A stretch of 64,000 nucleotides of DNA from Cohaesibacter sp. ES.047 (lineage in GTDB: Bacteria > Pseudomonadota > Alphaproteobacteria > Rhizobiales > Cohaesibacteraceae). The stretch covers positions 434,001-498,000 of the forward strand of contig NZ_LT907844.1 in assembly GCF_900215505.1 (NCBI RefSeq), written 5' to 3'. The notes beneath the pieces are model-generated. The model saw only the letters and a program-made list of their open reading frames with translations, did not search any database and was not told the origin of the DNA. Below, piece after piece: positions 30,208-39,928 of the stretch. How positions within the stretch are numbered: position 1 is the stretch's first letter; every line of letters starts with the position of its first letter. Both the position numbers and the translations under genes were made by a program.

Positions 30208-31122
30208 TCAGCAGCCGTTTTGCCGCATTTTGCCATCGATGAAGGCCTTCGCCCTAGGAACATCCAACTCATCCAGATGCTCGATGATCATCGGAATGTT
30301 GGGATGCTTCTTCACAAGGCGCTGGAAGTAGAGATCATAATTTAGAGACCCAAGCCCCGGAGCAGGCAACTCAATCTCCCCGACACCACGGAAGGTGTGG
30401 CTCTCGGCAGCCGTGTCGTCGCCAATATCCGAGTGCTTCTCGGACTTGTCGTCACCGGACAATTTCACATCCTTGGCGTGACCGATCTTGATCTTGTCGG
30501 ACAGGGCATCAAAGACGTAATTCAGCGTTTGATCCATCTTGTCCATGTTGTGCGCTTCGAAATAGTTCGTCGGATCCATCAGGAGGCCAAGTCCCGGATG
30601 ATCAACTTCGGCAAACATGCGCAGGGTTTCCTCGACCGAACCGACGACATTGTTGACATAGGTCTCCAACAGGAAGACCGCTCCGTTGTCATAGGCAAAC
30701 TGGGCCAACTCAGCGATCACGGCGCGACAGTCATCCCAGCCCTCTTCGGTCTTGTTTTTGGGATGGTGAACCCAGTCACTTTCGGTGTCGAACGTTCCGG
30801 TTTCGGAAATCACGTAGGGTGAGCCGAGATACTGGGCATGTGCGATCAGTTCTTTGAGCCGGGCAAGACGCTGGGCACGGATCGCAAGGTCCGGATGGAC
30901 AATGTTGGTGTAGCCCGAAATACAGCTCACCGGCAGATGATGATCACGGAAGGTGTCGCGAATGGTGCGGCATTTCTCCGGCGTCATCTGCCCATCGCTC
31001 ACATCAATGTCCTTAAAATGCAGATCGAGCTGAACCGTGTTGAAATTGTGAGCTCGGATGACCTCAGCGGTTGTCTTAAGTTCATAGGGGAAATATCCCG
31101 TAAAGATACCGGTTTGCATCAT
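30208..31122 (-). CDS. sugar phosphate isomerase/epimerase-like TIM-barrel protein
   Basis: A 304-residue xylose-isomerase-like TIM-barrel protein (AP endonuclease family 2 fold). Metal-ligand positions of the family are visible: a Glu in VFLLETYVNN, an Asp in GLLMDPTNYFEAHN, the His in KIGHAKDVKL and the final Glu in PMIIEHLDE. It probably epimerises or isomerises a free keto-sugar. It overlaps the dehydrogenase stop (ATGA type), so the two act together, as often seen with Gfo/Idh/MocA partners in myo-inositol or keto-sugar routes. ATG at 31122, eight nt after GGAGG. Confidence 0.82.
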   Translation of the reverse strand: MMQTGIFTGYFPYELKTTAEVIRAHNFNTVQLDLHFKDIDVSDGQMTPEKCRTIRDTFRDHHLPVSCISGYTNIVHPDLAIRAQRLARLKELIAHAQYLGSPYVISETGTFDTESDWVHHPKNKTEEGWDDCRAVIAELAQFAYDNGAVFLLETYVNNVVGSVEETLRMFAEVDHPGLGLLMDPTNYFEAHNMDKMDQTLNYVFDALSDKIKIGHAKDVKLSGDDKSEKHSDIGDDTAAESHTFRGVGEIELPAPGLGSLNYDLYFQRLVKKHPNIPMIIEHLDELDVPRAKAFIDGKMRQNGC

Positions 31123-32222
31123 GATGATATCCTCCATTCATCCTGTGCGAGATTGATCCGCAAGCTGCGGCTTTCTTCAATGGATTGGTAGGCGGCCTCG
31201 ACAAGCGCCATCGTTCTGACATTGTCCGTCACATTAAGAACGGGCTCCGTCCCGGACTTGAGCGCGAATTGCAGTTGCTCCATCACTCCGACGAATGCAT
31301 GAGGGAACCACATGGTTTCCCATTGCGGAGTGACCCACTGCCCGTTGGTGTGGCTGGTGCTGGCATAGCTCAGTGTCGAGGGTGCCCCGGTCGGCCAGCC
31401 GATGGTTCCCTTGGCAACACCAAGGCTGCCTTCAACGCGCCAGTTGATGAACTGGTCGTCGACATAGCCCTCTTCCCTGGGCCCCGACCAGACATCTTCA
31501 AGGCTGAGAGCCAACAGTCCGGACGGGAACCGCAGGGAGGTCACCACGATGCCATCGGTATGGTCGAATTCAATGCGCGGATCGGAACGCACCAAGCTGG
31601 TCACTTCAACGGGATCGCCAAAAAGAAACCTCAGCGCATCCAGATGGTGAACGCTCATGTTCGATAGGGTCAGCCGATCATAGTCGCGCAGGAATGGCTG
31701 CCAGTGGGGAATGGCATGCATATCGATTTGCGCGAAAACCGGATCCCCAATGATGCCTTCATCGAGAATCTGCTTGAGGCTCTGAACCGACTGATCAAAC
31801 CGCATGTTCTGATTGACACTCAAAGGCTTGCCTGCCGCCTTCGCTTCGTCACGCAGCTTCTTTGCTTCCTCCAGCGACAGGGCGAGCGGCTTTTGCGCCA
31901 GAATGGCCTTCACATTCGGTGCCGCGAGTGCCTTGCGAATGAGATCCGGCTGTTGATCAGGCGGAAAGGCGATGTCGACAATCTCGACATTGGGATCGCA
32001 AATCAGCTCTTCCGGCGTATCCCAGACCGTTTCGATCTGCCACCGTTCCGCGACTGCCTGTGCATGATCGCGTGTTCTCGAGGAGATTGCGACCACAGGA
32101 AAACCTGCCTCCGCATAGGCGGCAAGATGGCAGTCGGCCATGATCATGCCAGCCCCGATCGCCCCAATTTTGTATTCCCGTACCCTGACTTCAGGATCAG
32201 GATGCACCTCAAATCCTCCCAT
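31119..32222 (-). CDS. Gfo/Idh/MocA family oxidoreductase
   Basis: A 367-residue NAD(P)-dependent dehydrogenase. The Rossmann motif KIGAIGAGMIMADCH is near residue 18, the QKPLALS segment takes the place of the family's EKP lysine motif near 110, and the C-terminal beta-sheet domain follows. Such enzymes oxidise sugars or sugar derivatives. Two starts are possible: ATG 32222 with AGGAGG, or GTG 32207 with GGGAGG seven nt before it. It is separated from rbsD by a terminator, so it may have its own promoter within the 190-bp gap. Confidence 0.88.
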   Translation of the reverse strand: MGGFEVHPDPEVRVREYKIGAIGAGMIMADCHLAAYAEAGFPVVAISSRTRDHAQAVAERWQIETVWDTPEELICDPNVEIVDIAFPPDQQPDLIRKALAAPNVKAILAQKPLALSLEEAKKLRDEAKAAGKPLSVNQNMRFDQSVQSLKQILDEGIIGDPVFAQIDMHAIPHWQPFLRDYDRLTLSNMSVHHLDALRFLFGDPVEVTSLVRSDPRIEFDHTDGIVVTSLRFPSGLLALSLEDVWSGPREEGYVDDQFINWRVEGSLGVAKGTIGWPTGAPSTLSYASTSHTNGQWVTPQWETMWFPHAFVGVMEQLQFALKSGTEPVLNVTDNVRTMALVEAAYQSIEESRSLRINLAQDEWRISS

Positions 32223-32375
32223 TCAATCCTCCTGTTGTAGTCAGCGCCATGCCTTGCGCGAAGGGGGCATCCTCACATCAGCGCGGGCTATGGCACTACG
32301 TTTCGTTCCATCATCAGCATCCTCGCCTCGCACCTCAATTGGTGATTGCACGGAGGGATTCTGATGACTTGATCG

Positions 32376-32401
32376 AAAACGCCCTGCGACAGGCGCAGGG
32401 C
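32376..32401 (-). terminator. intrinsic terminator after the second rbsD gene
   Basis: Perfect 8-bp stem GCCCTGCG/CGCAGGGC (32381-32388 and 32394-32401) with a 5-nt loop, followed on the minus strand by GTTTTC. It lies 12 nt after the rbsD stop. Confidence 0.75.
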
Positions 32402-32412
32402 GCCAGCGGGGT

Positions 32413-32907
32413 CTAAAGGTTGGGAACCTCCTTCTCGTCCATCATCTTGCGCCGTTCGACATACTCTGGCAGGATCTTGATGTTCTTTTGCGTGAACCAG
32501 GCAAATGGGTCCGTGCTCGCGACCAGAGCAATGTTTGCCCACGGGTTAAACGAGCCCGAACGAATGATAACCTTGGCTTTTTTGGCATACTCATTGACAA
32601 GGGTTTCATGGTCCGTGCCCTTGAAAACGGCGCCTGCACCGGTATAGATCGACTGCAGCTCCGCGTAGAGGTCCGGGTGCCTGTCGCGAACATCCGTTGC
32701 GAAATGCACCTCTTCAACGAAGATCTCCTTGCGCAGAACCTTCAGAATGTCTAGCACATCCGGCAATCCTTCATAAAAGCCCAGATCAATCCGGTGAGCG
32801 TCCTTGGGGATAGGGAAACCGGCATCGGTCACCATGACAATGTCGGTGTGCCCGAGCGTTGCAAGCGCATTGGCCAATTCCGGATGTAGTATCTTGTTGG
32901 GGATCAT
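32413..32907 (-). CDS. RbsD/FucU family sugar pyranase
   Basis: A 164-residue RbsD-type protein: HPELANALATLGHTDIVMVTDAGFP at the start, with the catalytic His in GHTD, and ARGVIRTGE-like AKVIIRSGSFNPWANIALV near the end. RbsD converts the pyranose form of ribose to the furanose form accepted by the kinase. A C-terminal tail of about 25 residues is longer than in classic RbsD. ATG at 32907 after GAAGGAGAAAAAG. It follows the PfkB kinase gene, the usual ribose-operon neighbour. Confidence 0.88.
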   Translation of the reverse strand: MIPNKILHPELANALATLGHTDIVMVTDAGFPIPKDAHRIDLGFYEGLPDVLDILKVLRKEIFVEEVHFATDVRDRHPDLYAELQSIYTGAGAVFKGTDHETLVNEYAKKAKVIIRSGSFNPWANIALVASTDPFAWFTQKNIKILPEYVERRKMMDEKEVPNL

Positions 32908-32975
32908 CTTTTTCTCCTTCCACCCGGCATCTGTGGCTCCCATGATTATCGAGGACCGGGTACATAAATCGCTGG

Positions 32976-33887
32976 CTATTGTGCGAGAATGGCTTCGACT
33001 TCCTGTCTGGTGTGATAGGACGGAACAGTTTCCCAGCGCGTGCAGCACAGAGCCGCAACCCTGGAAGCAAATGTGGCGGCGTCCTCCATCGCCATTCCTT
33101 CTGACAGGCCGACAGCAAGCGAGGCGTTGAAGCAGTCACCGGCTCCATTGCTATCAACCACTTCAACCTTGTAGGGCGGGATCGTGAAGCTGCCCTCGCT
33201 GGTAAAACCTGCAACGCCATCTTCGCCAAGGGTCATGACCACGGCACCGACACCGGTTTCCATCAGTTGTCGGGCAACATCCTCGTGCGACAACGGGTCG
33301 GATGGATCGAGGCCAAGCGCAACTCGCGCTTCCGTTTCATTGGGCGTCAGAATGTCGACACAGCCAAGATCAACCCCTCGCAAGTCCTGAGCTGGAGCCG
33401 GGTTCAGGATTGTCGTCAGTCCGGCATCCTTTGCCTTCTGAAGGCCAAACAGGGCTGTCTCGATCGGCACCTCAAGCTGCGCCAAGGCTATTTTGCCACT
33501 GGCGATCAGACCTTCATGTGCCGTGATATCGTCTTTGCCAAACAGGCTGTTCGCCCCCATATCGATAACAATGACATTCTTGGCGGCTTCGTCCTTGATG
33601 ATGAAACCGGCACCTGTTGCCAGCTTCGAAGTTTGGTGCAGCCCCTCGATGCCGATCCCTTCCTGTTTCATCAGCTCGACAAATTCGTCGCCAAACATGT
33701 CCGTCCCGATGACGCCTAGAAATTTAACATCCGCTCCGAGCCGAGCAGCCTGAACCGCCATGTCAGAGCCTTTGCCTCCAAAGGTCTGGCGGAAGTCTCT
33801 GCCGAGCAAGGTTTCGCCAACCACCGGAATCCTCTCGGTCGTCATCACCAATGCTCTGAGATAGCTTCCCAAAATTATGATCGACAT
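32976..33887 (-). CDS. PfkB family carbohydrate kinase (ribokinase-like)
   Basis: A 303-residue PfkB kinase. GGKGSDMAVQAARLGA (near residue 37) is the ribokinase first signature with an unusual Ser-Asp, and DSNGAGDCFNASLA near 245 holds the catalytic Asp and anion hole. It would phosphorylate the imported pentose or deoxypentose at C5. The ATG at 33887 follows TTGGAGGATGAG. Together with DeoC and RbsD it forms the core of the locus; a deoxyribokinase-like activity is possible because DeoC needs 2-deoxyribose-5-phosphate or a similar compound. Confidence 0.87.
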   Translation of the reverse strand: MSIIILGSYLRALVMTTERIPVVGETLLGRDFRQTFGGKGSDMAVQAARLGADVKFLGVIGTDMFGDEFVELMKQEGIGIEGLHQTSKLATGAGFIIKDEAAKNVIVIDMGANSLFGKDDITAHEGLIASGKIALAQLEVPIETALFGLQKAKDAGLTTILNPAPAQDLRGVDLGCVDILTPNETEARVALGLDPSDPLSHEDVARQLMETGVGAVVMTLGEDGVAGFTSEGSFTIPPYKVEVVDSNGAGDCFNASLAVGLSEGMAMEDAATFASRVAALCCTRWETVPSYHTRQEVEAILAQ

Positions 33888-33950
33888 CTCATCCTCCAAC
33901 CCGGGGTCCGGATCTCTCACCGAGACCGGACCACCTGAGCTCAAATCTTG

Positions 33951-34652
33951 TTAGTATGCGTTGGCGTCACCAGCTTCACCGGCAACGATGGATGGACCTG
34001 AACTGGTGCCGACCAGCTCTGCTCCAGCCTTGAAGAGCATCTCCATCTTCTCGCGCGTATTGACCTTGCCGGAGACCTTCACGCGGCACGGTGCCTTGAT
34101 GTTGTCCTTCAGGATCACGACGTCTTCGGTGGTGGCCACGCAACCGCCCTTGCCCCAGCCCGAAGACTGTTTGACCCAGTCAATCCCGGCTTCGCAGGCC
34201 AATTGTGCCGACTTCGCCTTGAGATCCGGCGTGGTGATATATCCGAACTCCAGCATGGCCTTGATTCTCATGCCCTCTTCATGGGCAACGCGGGCCATTT
34301 CCTGCAGCTCGCGAGCATATCCGTCTTCGTCACCGCCCAGCAGAAGTCCCGGGTTGGGTGGAAAATCGAACTCGTCCGCACCTTCCTTGGCGAGCATGCG
34401 CACAACGGCGAGCTTCATTTCGAGTGTATCGTTGGCCATGGGAAAATTCACGGTCGACGCGACCTTGACCCCGGTTCCCTTGAGCGCTTCGCGTGCCAGT
34501 GACACGAAACACGGTGCGATCATCGCTGCATCAAATTCATATTCAGCACAGACTTTGACGTGGGCGAGGAGTTCTTCACGGGTCAGATCGGGATTAACGT
34601 TGGTATATTGAATGGCCTTGGCGACCTGTTTGGGATCATTGAAGTCGATCAT
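33951..34652 (-). CDS. deoC: deoxyribose-phosphate aldolase family protein
   Basis: A 233-residue class I aldolase of the DeoC/LacD family. The two lysines are in WVKQSSGWGKGG (Schiff-base position, near residue 150) and RVKVSGKVNT (near 183). It splits 2-deoxyribose-5-phosphate, or a related phosphate, to acetaldehyde and glyceraldehyde-3-phosphate. The motif that is usually KTSTGF reads KQSSGW, so the substrate may differ. The ATG at 34652 has AAGG upstream. The 183-bp AT-rich gap before it may contain its own promoter, with the dyad TGTAA-AAA-TTACA at 34795-34807. Confidence 0.82.
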   Translation of the reverse strand: MIDFNDPKQVAKAIQYTNVNPDLTREELLAHVKVCAEYEFDAAMIAPCFVSLAREALKGTGVKVASTVNFPMANDTLEMKLAVVRMLAKEGADEFDFPPNPGLLLGGDEDGYARELQEMARVAHEEGMRIKAMLEFGYITTPDLKAKSAQLACEAGIDWVKQSSGWGKGGCVATTEDVVILKDNIKAPCRVKVSGKVNTREKMEMLFKAGAELVGTSSGPSIVAGEAGDANAY

Positions 34653-34835
34653 CTTGGTTTCACCTTCCATGTGCAGAAATTCAATCTTGCCCCCATCATA
34701 GCAATGGTGAAATCGAGACTGGATGGCTGTGTTTCTCAAAAAACTGGACAATATTCTCATCGTCTTTGAACGTGCGAAACCACATCTAAATCTCTGTAAA
34801 AATTACATAAATATTTATACCAAAGGCTACCCAAC

Positions 34836-35726
34836 CTAAAAGCCGTCGCAACTATTCACCTTGAGGCGAAAGGCCCGTGGCGCGAGCCCCGTCTGCTTCT
34901 TGAAGTCTCGTGAGAAATAGAAGGGATCGTCATATCCGACCTTCATTGCGATCATCGAAATCGAGTCGTCGGTTTCCACTAGGAAGCGCTTTGCCTGGGC
35001 AATGCGATAGTCCCGCAACCAGTTGAGAGGTGTCTTGTCAAACGCCTTGCGAAACAGCCTGAACAAATGTGATTTGCTCACCCGGCAGGCCTTTGCCAGC
35101 TTGTCGATGTCCCAGTGATCATTGTAGTGGATATGGATCTGGGTCATCAGATGGCCGAAGCCCTTGTGATTGGCGGCCTCGGGCTGGATCAGACGACTGC
35201 CTCTGGCCTCGAGCAAATATTCGACCAACCCGGAGATGTGCCGATCACAGGATGCCTGAGCCGCAAGAGAGGCAACTTCGAGCTGGGACAGGATGCCCTC
35301 AAACACTTGCTGGATGCGTCGCGGATTGTCGAAGTGAAACACGGGATCTTCATGAACGGATAGAATCGCAGCAAGGCGAGCCAGATTGGCGCTATCGACC
35401 CGAAGCCAGAGCAACTCCCAAGGGTCCTCTCTGTCGGGAAGATGTGCATGGCGTTCATAAACCGGCAACCAGACCAGTTCCTTTGGCCCCACCACATGTT
35501 TGCGCCCATCGACGGTGACCGTGCCCCGGCCTATTAGACAGAACAGAAATTCGTGACCTGGAACCCCTGCCCGTTCCACCTTGAAATCAGGGCCGGTGCA
35601 AATGTGACCAGCTCTGAGGAACTGGTAGGCAAAGAGCCCTTGCCAGCCTTCGTGAACGGCATAGTGAGAACTGATAATTCTCGTTTGTGTCGGTGCTTTT
35701 CGAAACATGGCCAGTTCACCACCCAT
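34836..35726 (-). CDS. AraC family transcriptional regulator
   Basis: A 296-residue regulator with an N-terminal cupin-like sugar-binding domain (about 25-160; PGHEFLFCLIGRGTV) and a C-terminal pair of helix-turn-helix motifs (about 190-290), including ACRVSKSHLFRLFRKAF and the signature VGYDDPFYFSRDFKKQTG. It lies between the ATPase and deoC genes on the same strand, and probably activates one or both. Two starts fit: ATG 35726 or ATG 35708. It is the third regulator type in this locus, besides the two LacI proteins. Confidence 0.87.
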   Translation of the reverse strand: MGGELAMFRKAPTQTRIISSHYAVHEGWQGLFAYQFLRAGHICTGPDFKVERAGVPGHEFLFCLIGRGTVTVDGRKHVVGPKELVWLPVYERHAHLPDREDPWELLWLRVDSANLARLAAILSVHEDPVFHFDNPRRIQQVFEGILSQLEVASLAAQASCDRHISGLVEYLLEARGSRLIQPEAANHKGFGHLMTQIHIHYNDHWDIDKLAKACRVSKSHLFRLFRKAFDKTPLNWLRDYRIAQAKRFLVETDDSISMIAMKVGYDDPFYFSRDFKKQTGLAPRAFRLKVNSCDGF

Positions 35727-35764
35727 GGACCTCAGTCCCCCGTGTGACAGCAGAACCCTCTGCG

Positions 35765-37258
35765 CTAATGACGCGAAAAGGCCAGCTGGAGAATTTTTTC
35801 TTCCGTCATTTCGTCCCGTGCAAGGCTGCCAACGAGTTCACCGCAGGAGAAAACGACACACCGGTCTGCCAGCGCAAACACTTCAGGCAATTCCGAGGAC
35901 GCAACCAGAACCGACATGCCTTCGCGCGCAAGATCACTGATGATCTGATAGATCTCGGCCTTGGCACCGACATCGACGCCATGGCTTGGCTCATCAAGCA
36001 GCAACAGTCTTGGTTTGATCATCACCGCACGGGCAAAGACCGCCTTCTGCTGATTGCCACCCGAAAGGCTGGTGATTTCCTGACGCCCGTCTTCCATACG
36101 GATGTGCAGGCTCTTGCTCAGGAAATCGGCGCCGCGCCGCTCCTCCCCCTGCCGCACCACGCCAAGACGCGTAAGTGCCGAGAGGTTGGAAATGGAGATG
36201 TTGCGCTCAACGCTGTGGCTGGGCAGAATGCCACGAACCTTCCGCCCTTCCGGCACCATCGCAAGGCCGTACCGAACCGCGGTCGGCACATGCCCCAAGG
36301 GACAGGTTTCATTGTCGATTTTGAGTGTGCCGTTCTTGGCCTTGCGAAACCCGAAGAGCGTTTCCATGAACTCGGTCCGACCTGCACCGACCAGACCGAA
36401 CAGGGCCACAACCTCCCCCGCATCGATATCCAGATCGATCGGAGACAGTACGGTTTCATCCTGAAGGTTGCGAATGGACACACGCGTTTCTCCCACTCGG
36501 GCCGCGCTTCCGCGCCAGTTGAATTCAGAGCTCTTGCCGATCATGTGCACGATCAGCTTCTGCTTGCTGGTCTCGGAGGCAAGCTCGCTGCTGACCAGCT
36601 TCCCATCCCTGAGGACAACAATGCGATCGCAGTTGCTGATTGCCTCATCAAGTTTGTGGGTGATGAAAACGACCGAGACGCCCTCGCCCGTCAGATCCCT
36701 GACAAGCCTGAACAACTTGTCCGCCTCAAAGGAAGTCAGCGAAGAGGTCGGCTCATCAAGGATCAGAAGACTCGGTTTGACCACGATGGCCTTGGCGATT
36801 TCGATCAGCTGCTGCTGGCCCGGACTCAGGGTATCGACCGACGCGGACGGATCGAGATCTTCAAGGCCAACTGACGCAAGCACCTTCCTGGCTTTCTCGA
36901 CCAGAAGCGAGTGCCGGATGACACCAGATTTGCCTGCCAGATAGTCACCAAGAAAGATGTTTTCAGCCACGCTAAGAGAGCCAATCGTCGACAGCTCCTG
37001 ATGAACGAAGCGGATCCCGAGGCCCATACCCTCCTTGATCGAAGCAAGCTTGAGGACAGCGCCATCCAGTTCGATTTCTCCGGTGTCCGCCGACAATCTG
37101 CCACTGACAACATTCATCAGTGTGCTCTTGCCCGCTCCATTCTCGCCGAGCAAACCAACCACCTCTCCAGGCGCGATGGATAGATTGACGCCATGAAGCA
37201 CTTCGACAGGGCCGAAAGATTTCGTGACATTCTCAAGTCTTAATCTTGGGGGGATCAT
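35765..37258 (-). CDS. sugar ABC transporter ATPase, tandem domains (RbsA type)
   Basis: A 497-residue protein with two ATPase halves. The first has LLGENGAGKSTLMN and LLILDEPTSSLT, the second LFGLVGAGRTEFME and TSLSGGNQQKAVFARA with LLLLDEPSHGVD. This is the CUT2 type that serves the permease at 38432. The start at 37258 (ATG, GGAG 11 nt upstream) matches the family start (PRLRLENVTKSFG). The 144-bp gap to the binding-protein gene is longer than other spaces in this operon. Confidence 0.92.
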   Translation of the reverse strand: MIPPRLRLENVTKSFGPVEVLHGVNLSIAPGEVVGLLGENGAGKSTLMNVVSGRLSADTGEIELDGAVLKLASIKEGMGLGIRFVHQELSTIGSLSVAENIFLGDYLAGKSGVIRHSLLVEKARKVLASVGLEDLDPSASVDTLSPGQQQLIEIAKAIVVKPSLLILDEPTSSLTSFEADKLFRLVRDLTGEGVSVVFITHKLDEAISNCDRIVVLRDGKLVSSELASETSKQKLIVHMIGKSSEFNWRGSAARVGETRVSIRNLQDETVLSPIDLDIDAGEVVALFGLVGAGRTEFMETLFGFRKAKNGTLKIDNETCPLGHVPTAVRYGLAMVPEGRKVRGILPSHSVERNISISNLSALTRLGVVRQGEERRGADFLSKSLHIRMEDGRQEITSLSGGNQQKAVFARAVMIKPRLLLLDEPSHGVDVGAKAEIYQIISDLAREGMSVLVASSELPEVFALADRCVVFSCGELVGSLARDEMTEEKILQLAFSRH

Positions 37259-37402
37259 GACAATAAAGGCTCCAGATCCATTGCCGCCTGACGGCTCAAC
37301 CGCACGCGCGTACATTTCATTTCCGAACACACCCCTCCCATCGCAAGTCTTGGACAAGAGGGAAGCCAGCCCCGACACGACGGCCGGTGCTGGCAGGGCT
37401 GA

Positions 37403-38389
37403 CTACTTGTCGAGATTTTCCGGGGTCATCAGATTGCCCTTGAGGAACATCACATCCTGATTGGGTTTCTTCCCGGAGATCAGGTAATTGTGCATCATGA
37501 CCGTCGCGTCAAAGGCCTGCTGGAAAGGGGCCTGATCGATCAAGCCGACCATTTCACCACTTTTAACATAGGCGACATTGTCCGGCGTATGGTCGAAGCC
37601 GACGACACCGATTTCCCCGGTCTTGCCAAGATCCTTGACCGCACGTGCTGCACCGTATGGACCGCCTGCGGTGACATAGACCATCTTCAGATCAGGATTG
37701 GCGGTGTACATGTCCTGAACCTGCGAATAGGCAACTTCCGCCCTGTCCTGATTTTCATAGGGGCCGAGAATCTGCACGTCGGGGAACTCTTCCTTGAGAT
37801 AGTCGATGGCGCCATTCATGCGTTGGGTGTGCTGGACCGCCCCGAAGTAGCCAGTGATCACGCCGAGTTTGCCTTCACCGTTCATACGCTTGGCAATGAA
37901 TTCGCCCAACTGCTGTCCAGCCTGTGTCGAGTTCTGGCCGATGAAGAGCAGGCGTTTGGACGGGACGCTCCCCTCTGCAATGATATTGATGACCGGAATA
38001 CCCGAATCGACCGCCTCATTGATGGCTCGTTCCGTTCCATCGAAGATCGGCACAACGACAATGCCGTCATATTGCTGGGCGATGGCACTCTCGATGCCTG
38101 CGATGACCGCCTCCGTCGTCAAGCCATCCCCGAGGTCCGAATAGTCGACCTGAGTGTTGAATTCGGCGAGATACTTGGTTGCCGCATGTGCACCTTCGAC
38201 CACCGGGATCCAGAAAGGATTGTTCTGAAATCCCATAAACGCGATGCGCAGGGGTTTTCCATCATTGGGTAGCGCTTTCACACTCCCGCCGTCCGGCAGG
38301 GCCGGTTCCGCAAAGACACTGCCACAACTCATCACAAGTGCCATGGCTGCTGCCGCACCCATCAGGCTGCGTTTGGTAAGACTCCACAT
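37403..38389 (-). CDS. periplasmic sugar-binding protein (RbsB type)
   Basis: A 328-residue type I binding protein. A signal peptide of about 27 residues ends in SVFAEP, and the mature part has PLRIAFMGFQNNPFW, typical of ribose/galactose binders. VYVTAGGPYGAARAV and GVVGFDHTP mark the second lobe. The ligand is unknown; the kinase and DeoC suggest a pentose or deoxysugar. ATG at 38389 after GGGAGG. Confidence 0.9.
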   Translation of the reverse strand: MWSLTKRSLMGAAAAMALVMSCGSVFAEPALPDGGSVKALPNDGKPLRIAFMGFQNNPFWIPVVEGAHAATKYLAEFNTQVDYSDLGDGLTTEAVIAGIESAIAQQYDGIVVVPIFDGTERAINEAVDSGIPVINIIAEGSVPSKRLLFIGQNSTQAGQQLGEFIAKRMNGEGKLGVITGYFGAVQHTQRMNGAIDYLKEEFPDVQILGPYENQDRAEVAYSQVQDMYTANPDLKMVYVTAGGPYGAARAVKDLGKTGEIGVVGFDHTPDNVAYVKSGEMVGLIDQAPFQQAFDATVMMHNYLISGKKPNQDVMFLKGNLMTPENLDK

Positions 38390-38431
38390 GATTATTCCTC
38401 CCAGAAACAAAGTGGATTGCACGAGGTGTCG

Positions 38432-39397
38432 TCAGTCTTCTCGACCGCGACGGATTCCGTCGATCCCGACGGCTAGAATGATGACAAGACCCTTGGTCAC
38501 GACCTGCCAGTGGGACGAGATCCCCAGCAGAACGAAGGAATTGCCAAGAAGGGCCATCAACAGTGCACCAAGGATCACACCAGGAATGGATCCTCGCCCG
38601 CCGGACAGGGCCGTTCCGCCAAGAATGACGGCAGCGATGACATCCAACTCATAGCCACGACCGAGATTGGGGTTCGCCGAGGCGAGGTTGCCCGCAAGAA
38701 TGAGACCACCCAGACCGGCCAGCAGGCCGCTGGTCATGAACACGAAAACACGTGTCCGGTCGACATCGATCCCCGCGAGCCGGGCCGCTGTGGGATTGTC
38801 ACCCGTTGCATAGATGTTGCGGCCGATCCGGGTGCGCGTTGCAAGAAAGAAGAAGGCACAGGCTAGCAGCAGCATAGCGATGAACGACACCGGCACACCA
38901 TAAATGCGTCCAGACCCAAGCCAGGAGGCCCAGCCACTCATGCTGACCGGAATTCCCCCTGTGGCAAGCAACGCGATGCCTCTGGCGACTGACAGAGTGC
39001 CAAGTGTGGCAATGAAGGGGTTGATGTTGATCCGCGTGTAGAGGATCGCATTGAAGCCCCCGAACAGAAGACCACACATGGGTGCTGCGATGATGCCGGC
39101 CATCTGGCTTCCGGTCACCTGCGCTGCCATGGCACCGGCAACTGCCGAAACACCGATGATCGAGCCCACGGACAGATCAATCCCTCTTGCGATGATCACC
39201 AGAGCCTGACCAAGAGCCACGATCGCGACCACTGAAGCCTGACGTCCCACATTCAACAGGTTGCGCTGGGTCAGGAAGAATTCGTTTTGAAAGGACATGA
39301 AACACATGACCAGCAAAAGAATGATCGCAACCGAAGCTTCACGCCCGGAAAACAGGGACTTTATCAGCTTGATTCCATTTGAGTTGTTGTTCGTCAT
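38432..39397 (-). CDS. sugar ABC transporter permease (RbsC type)
   Basis: A 321-residue CUT2 permease with 8-10 hydrophobic helices and the hallmark GQALVIIARGIDLSVGSIIG. The C-terminal part has VILGGTALSGGRGSIPGVILGA. It heads the operon and is followed after 42 bp by the binding-protein gene. The 530-bp region before it, up to the LacI gene, is the likely control region. Confidence 0.92.
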   Translation of the reverse strand: MTNNNSNGIKLIKSLFSGREASVAIILLLVMCFMSFQNEFFLTQRNLLNVGRQASVVAIVALGQALVIIARGIDLSVGSIIGVSAVAGAMAAQVTGSQMAGIIAAPMCGLLFGGFNAILYTRININPFIATLGTLSVARGIALLATGGIPVSMSGWASWLGSGRIYGVPVSFIAMLLLACAFFFLATRTRIGRNIYATGDNPTAARLAGIDVDRTRVFVFMTSGLLAGLGGLILAGNLASANPNLGRGYELDVIAAVILGGTALSGGRGSIPGVILGALLMALLGNSFVLLGISSHWQVVTKGLVIILAVGIDGIRRGRED

Positions 39398-39928
39398 TGG
39401 CGCTGTCTTTCAATCGGTTCTGAACCTTGGAATGACCAACAAGGATCGCAGTGCGAAGCCGACTCGGGCACGTTTCTCTCATCGCCACGAGTACGAGACC
39501 AGATTTACGAACGCTTCCGGAACACCCTTGAACCGGAAGTCACCCCGCAAGACCTCAAACACCGCCACAGGCCAACTGGATTAGATCTCTTCAAGAAGCC
39601 CTCAAAATGAAGGCTCCCATACGACGCACCATTCCTCATCACATCGCAAAATCCCGATGCCGCATCAGCAGAGATACTAATAATTTCCTGATATATAACG
39701 GAATTTCAGAATTACGAGCGAACGTAAGATCGGGTTCTCCTCCCAATCCCGTTTTGTCCTCCCACAACAACTATCCGTCAAAGAAGGTGTAGAAGCAATC
39801 ATTATGATAAATCATTTTTCGTCATTTTTCATCATTTTGAATTTTTTACACCCTTCCTGACGAAATTGATTGTATCCTAACGATGGACCATCATTTCCGG
39901 ATACAACAAGACATGTGGAGTGTTTCTG
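39398..39928. promoter_or_regulatory. divergent control region with candidate LacI operator
   Basis: No gene lies in these 531 bp. The part near the LacI gene is very AT-rich and has three TCATTTTT-like repeats (39811-39838). At 39870-39906 the arms TTGTATCC and GGATACAA surround a central GATGG-A-CCATC palindrome (39882-39892), all around one centre 23-40 bp before the LacI start. This is where autoregulation would occur. No operator of the same sequence was seen near the permease start. Confidence 0.5.
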
